Counted from the stretch's first letter, positions 45,206 through 54,161 are shown. The stretch: DNA of 64,000 nucleotides from Turneriella parva DSM 21527 (GCF_000266885.1 NC_018020.1:4216001-4280000); one strand, 5' to 3'. Numbers and translations: made by a program. The notes: generated by a model from the sequence alone, not told the origin.

Positions 45206-45832
45206 ATGCTCATCATTGAAAAATCACTGCGCGAACTCAGAGATAACCTGCAGTCGATGACTGAGGTCGTCGCCGACATGCTTGAACTCGTCAAAAATTC
45301 GCTCGAGCAAGAGAAGATCAACGAACTCGAGGTGGTCTTCAAGCAAGATAAACACTTAGACCAGCTCGAAAAATCTCTCGACCGGCAGTGCATGGAACTG
45401 CTCGCGCTGATTAATCCGCATGCATCTGACCTGCGATTTGTGTTTTCAGTCATTAAAGTTAACGTCGACCTCGAGCGCATGGGCGACGAATGCAAAAACG
45501 TCGCGCGCGAGATGAAAGGCCACAGCGACAAGGTGCCGCCCGAAATGAAAGAGCTCGCGAGACTGGTTTATGAAACCGGGCAGAATACCTTCAAGGCACT
45601 CGCCACGATGGATTCAAAATGGGCGAAAAATCTGATTCTCGACGATGACAATATCGATAAGCTCGAATACGAAATTTTGCAGAAATATCCGCAGATCGGC
45701 ATCTCGTTTACGGCGAAGGCGCTCGAACGCATCGCCGACCACGCGACCAACATCTGCGAAAGTATCATCTACGCGGTCGAAGGTATCGACGTTCGCCACG
45801 AAAACACGATTCGCCAGCGCATGACGAAGTGA
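45206..45832 (+). CDS. phoU: phosphate-signalling protein PhoU
   Basis: This 208-residue helical protein has two PhoU repeats: LRDNLQSMTEVVADMLELVKNSLEQ and TFKALATMDSKWAKNLILDDDNIDKLE, with the metal-binding motif regions KVNVDLERMGDECKNVA and ALERIADHATNICES. PhoU restrains phosphate uptake and signals through the Pst complex to the PhoR kinase. It follows pstB after 84 bases with AGGAG in front of the ATG. No phoR or phoB is in the window. Confidence 0.93.
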   Translation: MLIIEKSLRELRDNLQSMTEVVADMLELVKNSLEQEKINELEVVFKQDKHLDQLEKSLDRQCMELLALINPHASDLRFVFSVIKVNVDLERMGDECKNVAREMKGHSDKVPPEMKELARLVYETGQNTFKALATMDSKWAKNLILDDDNIDKLEYEILQKYPQIGISFTAKALERIADHATNICESIIYAVEGIDVRHENTIRQRMTK

Positions 45833-45901
45833 TGGCATGGTGCACCACAAAAAGTGGGCGCCGCCTCAATATTTCGTTATTTTCCGAAATAAGGATATAT
45901 A

Positions 45902-47251
45902 ATGACACGAGAACTGCGACGCCGCGAAAAAGCTGACCGCCACAAGGCTGAGGCACAGGGGGTTCTCGACGACGCCTTTAACCAGCAGGTCGAGAGAGCG
46001 CTCGCCCGCGCAAAAAACATTCTGCAGCAGCGCGACTGGCGCAGATCGGTTAAACAGAATACGATCTTCTCGGCATTCGAAGTCGGTAAACTCGCACAGA
46101 TCAATATCGACTGGATCTCGCATGAGACGACGCTGCGACTCGTCGATTCGCTGATTCAAGATTTTCAGACCGAGTTTTTTCCCGTCAAACGCCACGGCGC
46201 ATTTATTGGTTATGTCAAAGGCGAGAAGTTTCGCGCGCTGCTCGGGCAGAATCAATACAGCCGCCACGTGTTTTTGCGCGAAGAAAATACGGTAGAAGAA
46301 ATTCTCGAAACGGGCCTCATCAGCGTCGATGCGCGCACCACGTTGCCCGAAGTCTCGCGTCTGTTGATGGCCAGGTCTGCACACCAGCTCTACGACCCTT
46401 TTGTGATCACCTACCACGGCGAATATTACGGTGTCGCGACGGTCAAAGCGGTGATGGATGGTATCGCGTTCTACGAACAGAAAGATATTGCGGCGGCGCG
46501 CGAGGCCCAGCAGGCGATGAACTCGCCGAAAAAGAACAACCGCGGCATTTTCGTCGATTACGACTTTGCGCTTGAACAGCACGGCGAGGTCGGGGGGGAT
46601 TTCATCTATGCACAAGGCCTGCAGCCGCACCTGAGCCTCTTTGCCATCATGGATGTCTGCGGCAAGGGGCTCAAGGCTTCGCAGACTGCGATGGCTCTGG
46701 GTGCGTACTTTCGTTCGCTCTTCAGGTACCTCTGCAAAACTTCGCCCGATACCGATTACCGCACGCTGAAGCTCTCGGCACGCCTCAAGATGCTGAACAC
46801 TATGCTCGTGAAGTCGACCCCGACCGACATGTACGCGGCGGGATCAGTGTTTCTGCTCGATACACGTAATAGTGTCTTGCTTTACTATGACTTTGGCCAC
46901 ACTCCGGTTTATGTGCTGCGCCGGGGGCGCGCAATCGAAATGCCGCGCGCCCCGCACAACGAAGCCGATGGCTTTCCATTTCTGGGCGTCGAAAAAGAGA
47001 TGATCATTCGGGCGGCTCCCGTTAAACTCAAATCGGGCGATATCATCGTAGCGACGACCGACGGCGTGGGCGAGACTCGAAATGAGCTGCGCGAAGAGTT
47101 TGGTGAAGATGGAATTGTTCGCCTGCTCAGCAGCCGGCAGTTTGAACACCCAGGTGAAGTCGTCGAAACACTCACCCATGAGCTAAAACAATTTCGGGGC
47201 AACTACCGAAGGCTCGACGACATGACGGTGCTGGCGTTCATGGTGCCTTAG
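45902..47251 (+). CDS. PP2C/SpoIIE-type phosphatase with N-terminal CBS-like region
   Basis: This 449-residue protein ends in a PP2C-like domain of the RsbU/SpoIIE type: EVGGDFIYA, MDVCGKGLKASQTAMALGAY, LLYYDFGHTPVYVLRRG, DIIVATTDGVGETRNE and DDMTVLAF, with the metal-binding aspartates in GGDF, MDVCGKG and TTDG. It should remove phosphate from serine or threonine of a partner, often an anti-sigma-factor antagonist. The N-terminal 200 residues look like a pair of CBS domains (FFPVKRHGAFIGYVKGEKF; ISVDARTTLPEVSRLLMARS), which could sense a nucleotide. A GGAT stretch precedes the ATG. It follows phoU on the same strand, so phosphate control of a partner-switch pathway is possible. Confidence 0.85.
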   Translation: MTRELRRREKADRHKAEAQGVLDDAFNQQVERALARAKNILQQRDWRRSVKQNTIFSAFEVGKLAQINIDWISHETTLRLVDSLIQDFQTEFFPVKRHGAFIGYVKGEKFRALLGQNQYSRHVFLREENTVEEILETGLISVDARTTLPEVSRLLMARSAHQLYDPFVITYHGEYYGVATVKAVMDGIAFYEQKDIAAAREAQQAMNSPKKNNRGIFVDYDFALEQHGEVGGDFIYAQGLQPHLSLFAIMDVCGKGLKASQTAMALGAYFRSLFRYLCKTSPDTDYRTLKLSARLKMLNTMLVKSTPTDMYAAGSVFLLDTRNSVLLYYDFGHTPVYVLRRGRAIEMPRAPHNEADGFPFLGVEKEMIIRAAPVKLKSGDIIVATTDGVGETRNELREEFGEDGIVRLLSSRQFEHPGEVVETLTHELKQFRGNYRRLDDMTVLAFMVP

Positions 47252-47255
47252 TTAC

Positions 47256-48074
47256 ATGGCAAAAGACGGCAAACTCTTCAAGTTCAAACCCGACACCGTC
47301 TACGACGCCCTTTATTTCTCTGACATACACTATCTGCTGCGCAAGAAAGTACGCAGCCATATGCACAAAGATCTGTTTAAACTGCTCGACCACCTGCGCC
47401 GCCGCGGAGTGCGTTTTCGCAAGATATTTCTGGTCGGTGACATTATCGAAAACTGGTATTTCAGCTCGCAGCGCAAACTCGTGCGCAAGTTCGGGCGAAA
47501 GCGCTTCAACCGGCTGTTCGACCGCATCGATGCGCTAGCCACCCCGGTGTCGCTGAAGGTTTACCTGATCGGTAACCACGATTCATTCAGCTACGTCGCG
47601 AGCCTGCCGCCCAAGATTGAGCAATACTTGCGTGAACGCGATTACGTCATCGACGACAAGTACGAAACTGATCGCCTCGTCGTGCTGCACGGCCACCAGG
47701 GGCAATATGGCAAAATCAGCTGGTTCTTGAATATTCTTGGCGTACGCATACTGCACCTGATCACACACATTTACCCGCCTATATTCACGGTGATGGAGAA
47801 CTTCTACCGCAAACACTTCAATTTTGACCGCAACAAAACTGAGGCCGAGGTGCACGAATATTACGGCCTGCTGCGCGAGCGGGCGAACCAGGCGGGCAGG
47901 CTGCTCATCTGCGGGCATACGCACCAGGCAATGGCCGATGCATCGCTGCGGGTCATCAACACCGGCGATTGGATAGAATCGGGTACTTTCGTTGTTGAAA
48001 ATAACGATGAATTCTTCGGACTCGAATTCAAGACTAAGAAGAAGATTTACGAACGCTTCAAGCTGCGAATCTAA
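47256..48074 (+). CDS. metallophosphoesterase, LpxH-like
   Basis: This 272-residue calcineurin-type hydrolase has all five metal motifs: FSDIH, VGDIIENW, GNHD, LHGHQ and CGHTHQ. The layout resembles UDP-2,3-diacylglucosamine hydrolases (LpxH family), a step of lipid A synthesis, and a related group found in many Gram-negative bacteria. The middle insertion ILGVRILHLITHIYPPIFTVMENFYRKHF (in part) forms an amphipathic cap typical of that group. It starts 4 bases after the phosphatase gene. LpxH proper is usually about 240 residues, so a related lipid phosphatase remains possible. Confidence 0.85.
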   Translation: MAKDGKLFKFKPDTVYDALYFSDIHYLLRKKVRSHMHKDLFKLLDHLRRRGVRFRKIFLVGDIIENWYFSSQRKLVRKFGRKRFNRLFDRIDALATPVSLKVYLIGNHDSFSYVASLPPKIEQYLRERDYVIDDKYETDRLVVLHGHQGQYGKISWFLNILGVRILHLITHIYPPIFTVMENFYRKHFNFDRNKTEAEVHEYYGLLRERANQAGRLLICGHTHQAMADASLRVINTGDWIESGTFVVENNDEFFGLEFKTKKKIYERFKLRI

Positions 48075-48107
48075 CAGGTTGCTGAATAAAGAACCTGTTA
48101 GTTCTTT
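48071..48107. terminator. two alternative hairpins between convergent genes
   Basis: CTAACAGGTT (48071-48080) pairs with AACCTGTTAG (48092-48101); AAAGAAC (48088-48094) pairs with GTTCTTT (48101-48107). The first contains the phosphoesterase stop and the second the stop of the glycosyltransferase. They share bases, so they exclude each other, one suited to each transcript. Confidence 0.65.
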
Positions 48108-49329
48108 AGCGGGTTATCGCCTTGCGGTAGATTTTTTCAAGCCGGTCAACCGAACGTTCGTGGCTGTGCTCGGCTGCAATCGCGATGCTCGCTGCCGATG
48201 CCGATTCATAAAATGCGCGGTCTTTAAGCATTTTCACGATTGCCGCAGCGATGCCCGGCACATCGTGCGCAGGGGGCACGTAGCCGTTTTGCCCATGGTG
48301 TATCAGCTCGGGCAAAGCAAACGCATCGACGCCGACTGCAGGTAACCCGGTCGCGATCGCTTCGAGGGCCACGAGCCCCTGCGTCTCCATCGCCGAGGCG
48401 GTGACAAAGAGGTCGTGTTCGTGGTAGATCTGCGGCAGATCTTTGCGCGACCGGTAACCCATGAAGTTGATGCTGTCGGCGATGTTTAGCTCAGATGCCT
48501 CGCGCTTCAGGTCGAGCAGCACCGGGCCATCGCCTACGACTGTGAGCAGCGCATCGGGAATCTCTCGCTTCACCAGCGCAAACGCCCTGATCACCTCTTC
48601 GGTATTTTTTTCAGGCGCAATGCGGCCGACGTGCAGAATACGTGGCTGGCTCGCGGGGTAAGCGCGTTTAGCCGCGTAAAAATGTTTGAGATCGATGCCG
48701 TTCGAGATGACCGTAACCGGGGCTTTGAGTTTCTTTTCGATCAGGTCGCGCTTAATGAGCTCGCTCGGCGAAACCACCACCGCGCACTTTTCATAGAGGC
48801 GGTTCGCGAGTTGATAGAGCAGCTTGCCGCCGAGCGACGGGGGCTTCTTGCGTGTGAGTTTCGCCAGCTTGCTGGCAATTTTCTTTTTTCGCCTGAATCG
48901 CGAGAGCAACTTGTCAACTTTCATGAGCCTCAGCGGGTTGATGTACATACCCACTTCGCTCATCATGGTGTGGTATGTGCCGACGACGGGTATCGAATAG
49001 AGTTTACCGGCGGCGACACCGTACTGCCCCATAAACCCCGGCGTCTGAATGTGAATCAGGTCGGGCTTGAAATTTCGTATCACCCGGTGCAGGCGCTTAC
49101 GCCCCGGTACGATGATGCGCATCTCAGGGTATGAAGGCAGCGCGACTGAATTGAAACGTTCAACGGCAATATTTTCACCGAGTGTCTCGCTGTCGTGATC
49201 GCCGTAACGGGGACAGCAGATGATAAACTTATGGCCACGTGCCTCGAGTTTTTCGCAAAAGCCCTGTACCGAAACGGCGATGCCGTCGATCTTGGGAAAA
49301 AATGAATCCGTAAAAATAGCAATCCTCAT
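48106..49329 (-). CDS. glycosyltransferase family 4
   Basis: This 407-residue protein has the GT-B fold of family GT4: N-terminal IAIFTDSFFPKIDGIAVSV, IHIQTPGFMGQYGVAAGK, VVGTYHTMMSEVGMY, VISNGIDLKHF, ILHVGRIAPEKNTEEVI and the donor-binding SAMETQGLVALEAIATGLPAVG. The close similarity to diacylglycerol glucosyltransferases and mannosyl-lipid synthases suggests a membrane glycolipid product; sugar and acceptor are uncertain. A basic helix region (RFRRKKKIASKLAKLTRKKP, about 145-165) could bind anionic membranes. A good promoter precedes it. Confidence 0.9.
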   Translation of the reverse strand: MRIAIFTDSFFPKIDGIAVSVQGFCEKLEARGHKFIICCPRYGDHDSETLGENIAVERFNSVALPSYPEMRIIVPGRKRLHRVIRNFKPDLIHIQTPGFMGQYGVAAGKLYSIPVVGTYHTMMSEVGMYINPLRLMKVDKLLSRFRRKKKIASKLAKLTRKKPPSLGGKLLYQLANRLYEKCAVVVSPSELIKRDLIEKKLKAPVTVISNGIDLKHFYAAKRAYPASQPRILHVGRIAPEKNTEEVIRAFALVKREIPDALLTVVGDGPVLLDLKREASELNIADSINFMGYRSRKDLPQIYHEHDLFVTASAMETQGLVALEAIATGLPAVGVDAFALPELIHHGQNGYVPPAHDVPGIAAAIVKMLKDRAFYESASAASIAIAAEHSHERSVDRLEKIYRKAITR

Positions 49330-49343
49330 AATCTATATTTTGC

Positions 49344-49374
49344 TAATTAACGAATTATTGACAATACGTCAATA
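49344..49374 (-). promoter_or_regulatory. promoter with operator-like inverted repeat, glycosyltransferase
   Basis: On the minus strand TTGACG (49367-49372) and TAATTA (49344-49349) are 17 bases apart. The inverted repeat TATTGAC-AATAC-GTCAATA (49356-49374) covers the -35 hexamer, as a repressor site would. Confidence 0.65.
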
Positions 49375-49422
49375 GGTTTCTGATCGCAGCACGTTACAGG
49401 CGCCGCGATCGTGTGCTGAAAT

Positions 49423-50430
49423 CTAATCTACGGCGCGAATGCGGGTGATGAGGTCGGGCACCATCGTCTCTGCAGCGAGTTTGTAATGCTTCATGAGCGA
49501 CGGCGCATCACCCGACTGGCCAAACTCATCGTTCAGCCCCACGCGGTGCAACCTGCGCGGCTGCTCGGCAGACAAAAGTTCTGCCACGGCCGAGCCAAGG
49601 CCCGCCATCACATTGTGCTCTTCAAAGGTAACAACGAGTTTCGCATCTTTGGTTTCATTGAGGATAGTCTTCGTATCGAGCGGTTTTACCGAGTACGCAT
49701 CTATCACCGTGATCTTCTGCCCGATTTCTTTTTCGATCAGCGCCGCGGCTTTGAACGCCTCATAAACCATGACGCCAGCCGCAATGAATGTTACCTTATC
49801 CCCACGCTGCAGCACGGTCGAGCCGCCAATTGTGAACGCATCGCCGGCGCCGTAGATCGAAGGCACATTCGGGCGGCCGAGGCGTAAATAAACGGGGCCA
49901 TTATAGGCAACGGCTGCCTTAATTGCTGCGGCAGCGTGGTAATAGTCCGCCGGCACCAGCACTGTCAGGCCCGGTATCACGCGGGTGAGCGCGATGTCTT
50001 CGATAATCTGGTGGCTCGCACCGTCTTCGCCGAGCGTAATGCCCGCGTGCGTCGCCGCAACCTTCACGTTCAAATGAGGATAACAGACCGAATTGCGCAG
50101 AATTTCCCACGCGCGGCCAGAAGCAAACATCGCAAAACTCGAGGCCACGGGTATTAAGCCCGAAAGCGCGAGGCCTGCGGCGTGGCCGATGAGGTTCTGC
50201 TCCGCCACACCGAAGTTAAAAAACCGATCGGGATACTTTTCGCTGAATTTCTTGGTCTTGGTCGAACCGCTGAGGTCGGCATCGAGTACCACGACCTTCG
50301 GGTTTTCGGCGCCAATTTCGACGAGAGCTGCCCCGTAACCGTCGCGGGTCGCTTTTTTTTCGAGGTTGGGTGAAAGTATATCTGTAATTGGCACACGCCC
50401 AAACAGGGTAATTTGACCGGGCGTCAGCAA
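49423..50430 (-). CDS. transketolase C-terminal subunit
   Basis: This 335-residue protein matches the second half of transketolase: RDGYGAALVEIGAENPKVVVLDADL, RFFNFGVAEQNLIGHAAGLALSG with the catalytic glutamate region, ATHAGITLGEDGASHQIIEDIALTRVIPGLTVLVPAD (in part) and FEEHNVMAGLGSAVAELL. It lacks the thiamine-diphosphate-binding N-terminal half, which must be encoded elsewhere, since the gene upstream is unrelated. Together they would move two-carbon units in the pentose phosphate pathway. The assigned start is a TTG; a GTG 12 codons on (VPITDIL) is an alternative, and neither has a clear ribosome-binding site. Confidence 0.9.
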   Translation of the reverse strand: MLTPGQITLFGRVPITDILSPNLEKKATRDGYGAALVEIGAENPKVVVLDADLSGSTKTKKFSEKYPDRFFNFGVAEQNLIGHAAGLALSGLIPVASSFAMFASGRAWEILRNSVCYPHLNVKVAATHAGITLGEDGASHQIIEDIALTRVIPGLTVLVPADYYHAAAAIKAAVAYNGPVYLRLGRPNVPSIYGAGDAFTIGGSTVLQRGDKVTFIAAGVMVYEAFKAAALIEKEIGQKITVIDAYSVKPLDTKTILNETKDAKLVVTFEEHNVMAGLGSAVAELLSAEQPRRLHRVGLNDEFGQSGDAPSLMKHYKLAAETMVPDLITRIRAVD

Positions 50431-50435
50431 AGATT

Positions 50436-50474
50436 TAACTCATGGATGGGTGCAAAGCACCCATCCATGAGTTA
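50436..50474. terminator. perfect 18-bp hairpin spanning a stop codon
   Basis: TAACTCATGGATGGGTGC and its exact complement flank loop AAA. The last arm includes the TAA of the AsmA-like gene, and the hairpin ends 5 bases before the transketolase start. No U-tract follows on the minus strand. Confidence 0.6.
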
Positions 50475-52679
50475 TCTTATCTGCACTTTGTATTTAAGCA
50501 GCGTGTCGATCGAGCGGTTGAAGAGTTTGTATTCCCCGTAGCCCGAAAGCATCGTATTCTCGTTTTCGGCCCTGATCGCTGAGATGGCACCAAAGCCGTT
50601 GCTGCGGTTGGTTTTGATGTCGATGGTCTCCCACTGCAGCGGCAGTGTCTGCGCGCGCGCCCACGGGCCGAGACGCACCCGTTTGAGGCGAATATCGGTC
50701 GCCGAATTTGATTTGAGGTAGTGGTCGGCCGGTCGTTCGCCGTTGAAATTGTTGATGTGTACAATCTGCGCACTCGAAAAATATTCGAAATAATCGTCGC
50801 CCAACCACGGACTCAAAAGGTCGTACGCATTTTCCAGGTTCAGCTTCAGGTCATGCGTCAGGTAGGGCGCGTTGGTATCGGTCTGCCCATAAGAGACCGT
50901 CAGCGACGACGAATTCTGCCCGTCTGCCGACTCAATGCGAAACCCGCCACCGGAATATAACGGCGAAAAGAACAGCAGTCCCTTCAGAGGTACCTGCGGG
51001 CCCCAGTCGAAGCGCTTCACCTCAATCGGCATCGAAAAGTCAAGGTACTGTATCAGACGCACGAAATATTCGCGCCGCCGCAAATGCGAAGGCAGCCATG
51101 AATACTGAATACCATCTTGCACCTCGTTCCAGAAATCGTCGAGCCAGGCGTTGACAAACGGTTTCAGATCGCTCCAGTAGAGAGTATCCATCGTGAGCGG
51201 GCAGGCCACCCTGCCCCGCAGCGTGAATATTTTGCGGTCAACTGCAGAACCAGAATCGCGCATCAGTGCACTTGCGAGCGGCGTGAAGGTCACCGGGTAG
51301 AGTTCAAGCGCGCCCGAGAGTACCGCAGAAAGAGGCGAAGTACCGGCAGCGGCTTTGATTTCGCCCTGCAGCTTCTCGTTGACCAGAGAAATATTCACTG
51401 ACTGCAGAGTCAGCGGCGGCACGCCGGGCCCCGCAATATAAGCCCCTTGCGAAATGTCGAGCGCCATCTCGGTCTTGCCGTATTTGCCGCCTTTTTTTTC
51501 GGAGAGATTAATCGAAAACCGGTTCAAACCCGTGAGTTGCCGCTTTGCAGGCAGATTCAACGTCTTGTTGGCGAACGCGCGCGGCTCGACGCTGAAAAGA
51601 TATTTGTCTGGCAGCGCATCGGGGCTCAGGTTTTCAAAATCTGCCTGAAGGTTGTAGTCTTCGAGCCCAGCCCTTACATAACCCGTCGCGCTCTGGCCGA
51701 CGAGCTGCACGCGTGTGTCGACAGAGATTTTCTGCGCTTCGTACCATGCCGCCCTTTTCTTGCGGATTGCAAAATTACGCATGTCGAGCGCCATACGAAA
51801 ATTTGAACGCGCTTCGTTCTGCGTCACCTGCCGGCCGCGCTCAATCTTTTGTACTGCCACAAGGCGCCGGTCAAATGCGACTTCTCCAGAGGCAATGCCC
51901 GATGAAATATCCAGATCTTTCTGAAAATTGTTGAGAATTGCAATCTGCAGCTTTGATGGTTTAAAGAACCAATAGCCTTCGAGGTCGTCGCACTGCAGAG
52001 TCTTGCAGGCGGCGAATTTTCCGAAGAAGTCACCGTTACCGATCGCAGAGCTTTCATAGCGCACGAGCGCCTGCACTTCACTGCCCGCGTGGCGAAGCGT
52101 GAAGTGCAATGTCTGCACGGGAGTCACTTCTTTGAAGTAACTGTTGTCTTTGACGTTCAGGTTAAACCTGCAGCTCTCGCATTCGACATGGTAGTTGCGG
52201 TTCTGCTGCAACAGTAGCCGTGCCTGCTGCAGCGTTTCGCGATCGGCATCGTCGGCGGTTATCCAATAGCCGAGCTTCGCATCTTCGATGATTATGCGCG
52301 ATTCGGCGAGCAGGTCTCCCTGCTTTCCCGTAAAGAATGCCAGCGGCTGGCGAATATAAACTGAAGGCGCTTCAATCAGATACCGCCCACGGGAAAAATC
52401 GCGATCGAACGACACCCTGAGACCAATGATGCGAATACCCTTAAAAAAACTGACGTCGATGCCCTGGTAAGAAATCGCCAGCCGACCTGAATCGAGAAAT
52501 TCGTCGAGCCGAGCCTGAAACGCACGCGAATCGAAAAAGAAACGCGGCATAAAATCGACAACCTGCCACAGGCCGGCAAATACCAAAGCGATCATCGCAT
52601 ATCTGAGGCGCGCCGTCTTGATGAGCCGCAGCACCGAATCGCGGTAGGTGATGAGAAGGTCTTTAAGGTCAGACCGCAT
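50472..52679 (-). CDS. large envelope protein, AsmA-like
   Basis: This 735-residue protein has one membrane helix near the N-terminus (YAMIALVFAGLWQVVDFM, about 27-44) and a long beta-rich periplasmic part. ISYQGIDVSFFKGIRIIGLRVSFDRD and the later DFSRGRYLIEAPSVYI resemble the start of AsmA-like proteins, which act in outer-membrane lipid transport or protein assembly. The C-terminal region is less conserved. Assignment to the AsmA group is tentative. The start overlaps the DUF971 gene by 11 bases, and transketolase follows. Confidence 0.6.
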   Translation of the reverse strand: MRSDLKDLLITYRDSVLRLIKTARLRYAMIALVFAGLWQVVDFMPRFFFDSRAFQARLDEFLDSGRLAISYQGIDVSFFKGIRIIGLRVSFDRDFSRGRYLIEAPSVYIRQPLAFFTGKQGDLLAESRIIIEDAKLGYWITADDADRETLQQARLLLQQNRNYHVECESCRFNLNVKDNSYFKEVTPVQTLHFTLRHAGSEVQALVRYESSAIGNGDFFGKFAACKTLQCDDLEGYWFFKPSKLQIAILNNFQKDLDISSGIASGEVAFDRRLVAVQKIERGRQVTQNEARSNFRMALDMRNFAIRKKRAAWYEAQKISVDTRVQLVGQSATGYVRAGLEDYNLQADFENLSPDALPDKYLFSVEPRAFANKTLNLPAKRQLTGLNRFSINLSEKKGGKYGKTEMALDISQGAYIAGPGVPPLTLQSVNISLVNEKLQGEIKAAAGTSPLSAVLSGALELYPVTFTPLASALMRDSGSAVDRKIFTLRGRVACPLTMDTLYWSDLKPFVNAWLDDFWNEVQDGIQYSWLPSHLRRREYFVRLIQYLDFSMPIEVKRFDWGPQVPLKGLLFFSPLYSGGGFRIESADGQNSSSLTVSYGQTDTNAPYLTHDLKLNLENAYDLLSPWLGDDYFEYFSSAQIVHINNFNGERPADHYLKSNSATDIRLKRVRLGPWARAQTLPLQWETIDIKTNRSNGFGAISAIRAENENTMLSGYGEYKLFNRSIDTLLKYKVQIR

Positions 52680-53001
52680 TGGGCGCTTCGTCTAGTTCGA
52701 GCAAATATTTGAAGGTATAAATACCCGTATTGTGCCCGTCGTTAAAGACAAAGTTGACCGCGTAATTGCCGACCCAGTCGAATGAGGTGAGCTCGACCAT
52801 CGGCGGCACACCTTTGGGGCCGCGAATCGCTTTCGGGTCTGGGTTATGCGAATCTCTGCAGGTTGCGCACGGGCAACGCATGCGCAGGTTAAACGAGGTA
52901 TGCGCCGTGGTTCTGCCATCAGACCATTTAACCTCGGCGACGTTACCGGCCAAAGCCTTCTTGGGCAAGCGAATTTCAATACTGTCGGGAAGCACAGGCA
53001 T
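52669..53001 (-). CDS. DUF971 / GBBH-like N-terminal domain protein
   Basis: This 110-residue protein matches the domain also found at the N-terminus of gamma-butyrobetaine hydroxylase: IEIRLPKKALAGNVAEVKWSDGR, then a zinc-binding CPCATCRD, and FDWVGNYAVNFVFNDGHNTGIYTFKYL. Stand-alone bacterial members are linked to Fe-S cluster or metal metabolism, but the function is unsettled. It is cytosolic. The next gene overlaps its end by 11 bases. Confidence 0.88.
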   Translation of the reverse strand: MPVLPDSIEIRLPKKALAGNVAEVKWSDGRTTAHTSFNLRMRCPCATCRDSHNPDPKAIRGPKGVPPMVELTSFDWVGNYAVNFVFNDGHNTGIYTFKYLLELDEAPNAV

Positions 53002-53054
53002 ATTATGCCGGGTAGCGCGGCATTCTATTTCTGCGCGTCAAGAAGAAGCCCAAC

Positions 53055-53214
53055 GGGGCGGCACTGAAGGTCGCAAAATTACAAACAATAGTCGAGCTGC
53101 GAAATGACGAAATTCCGGAAAAGCGGGCGTCAGCCCGTTCATAGAGCGATTTTCTTCTGAAAATCGCGGAACTTTTCCGGAATTTGGTCATGGCGCGTCA
53201 TTCTGTGCCGCCCG
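53055..53214. repeat. structured repeat element, copy B (about 160 bp)
   Basis: This copy is inverted relative to copy A. Terminal arms GGGCGGCAC (53056-53064) and GTGCCGCCC (53205-53213) pair perfectly. The core from about 53105 to 53190 is nearly identical to copy A: GGAAAAGCGGGC, CAGCCCGTTCATAGAGCGAT and GAAAATCGCGGAACTTTTCC. Its inner hairpins are GCGGGC/GCCCG and GCGATTTTC/GAAAATCGC. Confidence 0.85.
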
Positions 53215-53229
53215 CTCTAACATTAGACC

Positions 53230-54138
53230 CTATTTCACGACCGGCTTCGCCGCCCGCCAGAACAAACCCCGAAACCACGCCCGCCCCGCAATAACCAACA
53301 ACCGCCACGGCCGCGGCTCGGCAAACAGCAGCAGCACATCGCGCGCCAGTGACGCGAATTCGAAAAACACAAAAGCACGGTTCTTAAAGCAGTATTCTCT
53401 GAGCATGCGGGCACGGTTACGAAAGATGAAGCCATACCGAAACACAGAATAACCAGGCGGATACACCACGAACCGAAATACGCGGCGCCCTGTGCGCACA
53501 CCGCGCGCATGTTCAAGCACAGCATCCCCTGTGATGTAAGTCTGAAATCCCCCCTGCTCTTTTGCCCGCAGACAGAATTCCCAGTCGACGTAGTCGATAA
53601 AAAAATCTTCACGCATGCCGCCAACACGTTCGTAAATTTCACGGCTGACATAAGAACCCGAAGCGATGACCATGAGCGCTGGCCCGAGAATCTTGCCTGG
53701 CCCGACGGTGCGGCGTGAAAAACCAAACCGCGTGTAAACGGGGTGCCGCGCAAACTCGCGCTTGTTGACGTCGAACACGCGCCCCCCGAGAATCACCGGC
53801 GACCCCAACCTTGCACGCAGACCAGTGTAGGCCGATCGCATCGCCTGCGCATACCCCGCAGTCGGCACCGAATCGTGATCAAAGAGCAAGACACCCTCCG
53901 CACCCGCCGTGAACGCCCGTTCGAGCCCCACGTTCTGTGCATGCGCGATGCCGGTATTTTCACCGAGTTCGACGAGCTGCACGCGCGCCTTTTTCGCTGC
54001 TTGCCGCAGCGCTTTTAGCGATGCCGGCTCTGAGCCATTGTCGATGACATAGACCTTGCCGCACTCGCGGCGAATCGCCATGAGGCGCCCCACAATCTCG
54101 CGGTCGGGGTTATAGGTGATGACAACGGCGGCTGACAA
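53230..54138 (-). CDS. glycosyltransferase family 2, rhamnosyltransferase-like
   Basis: This 302-residue protein has the GT-A fold of family GT2: AAVVITYNPDREIVGRL, VYVIDNGSEP, LGENTGIAHAQNVGLERAF and FDHDSVPTAGYAQ with the DxD-like metal site, and DFFIDYVDWEFCLRAKEQG near the acceptor. It resembles O-antigen rhamnosyltransferases. The C-terminus is basic and rich in F and R. The start is a TTG directly after a 9-bp perfect hairpin (54141-54161); no ATG lies nearby in frame. It may contribute to surface polysaccharide. Confidence 0.87.
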   Translation of the reverse strand: MSAAVVITYNPDREIVGRLMAIRRECGKVYVIDNGSEPASLKALRQAAKKARVQLVELGENTGIAHAQNVGLERAFTAGAEGVLLFDHDSVPTAGYAQAMRSAYTGLRARLGSPVILGGRVFDVNKREFARHPVYTRFGFSRRTVGPGKILGPALMVIASGSYVSREIYERVGGMREDFFIDYVDWEFCLRAKEQGGFQTYITGDAVLEHARGVRTGRRVFRFVVYPPGYSVFRYGFIFRNRARMLREYCFKNRAFVFFEFASLARDVLLLFAEPRPWRLLVIAGRAWFRGLFWRAAKPVVK

Positions 54139-54140
54139 CA

Positions 54141-54161
54141 GGCATTCGCGTCGCGAATGCC
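54141..54161. repeat. perfect hairpin next to the GT2 start
   Basis: GGCATTCGC and GCGAATGCC surround the 3-base loop GTC. It lies 2 bases upstream of the TTG start on the minus strand, in the place of a ribosome-binding site. The rest of the 191-base gap holds nothing else I can support. Confidence 0.55.
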
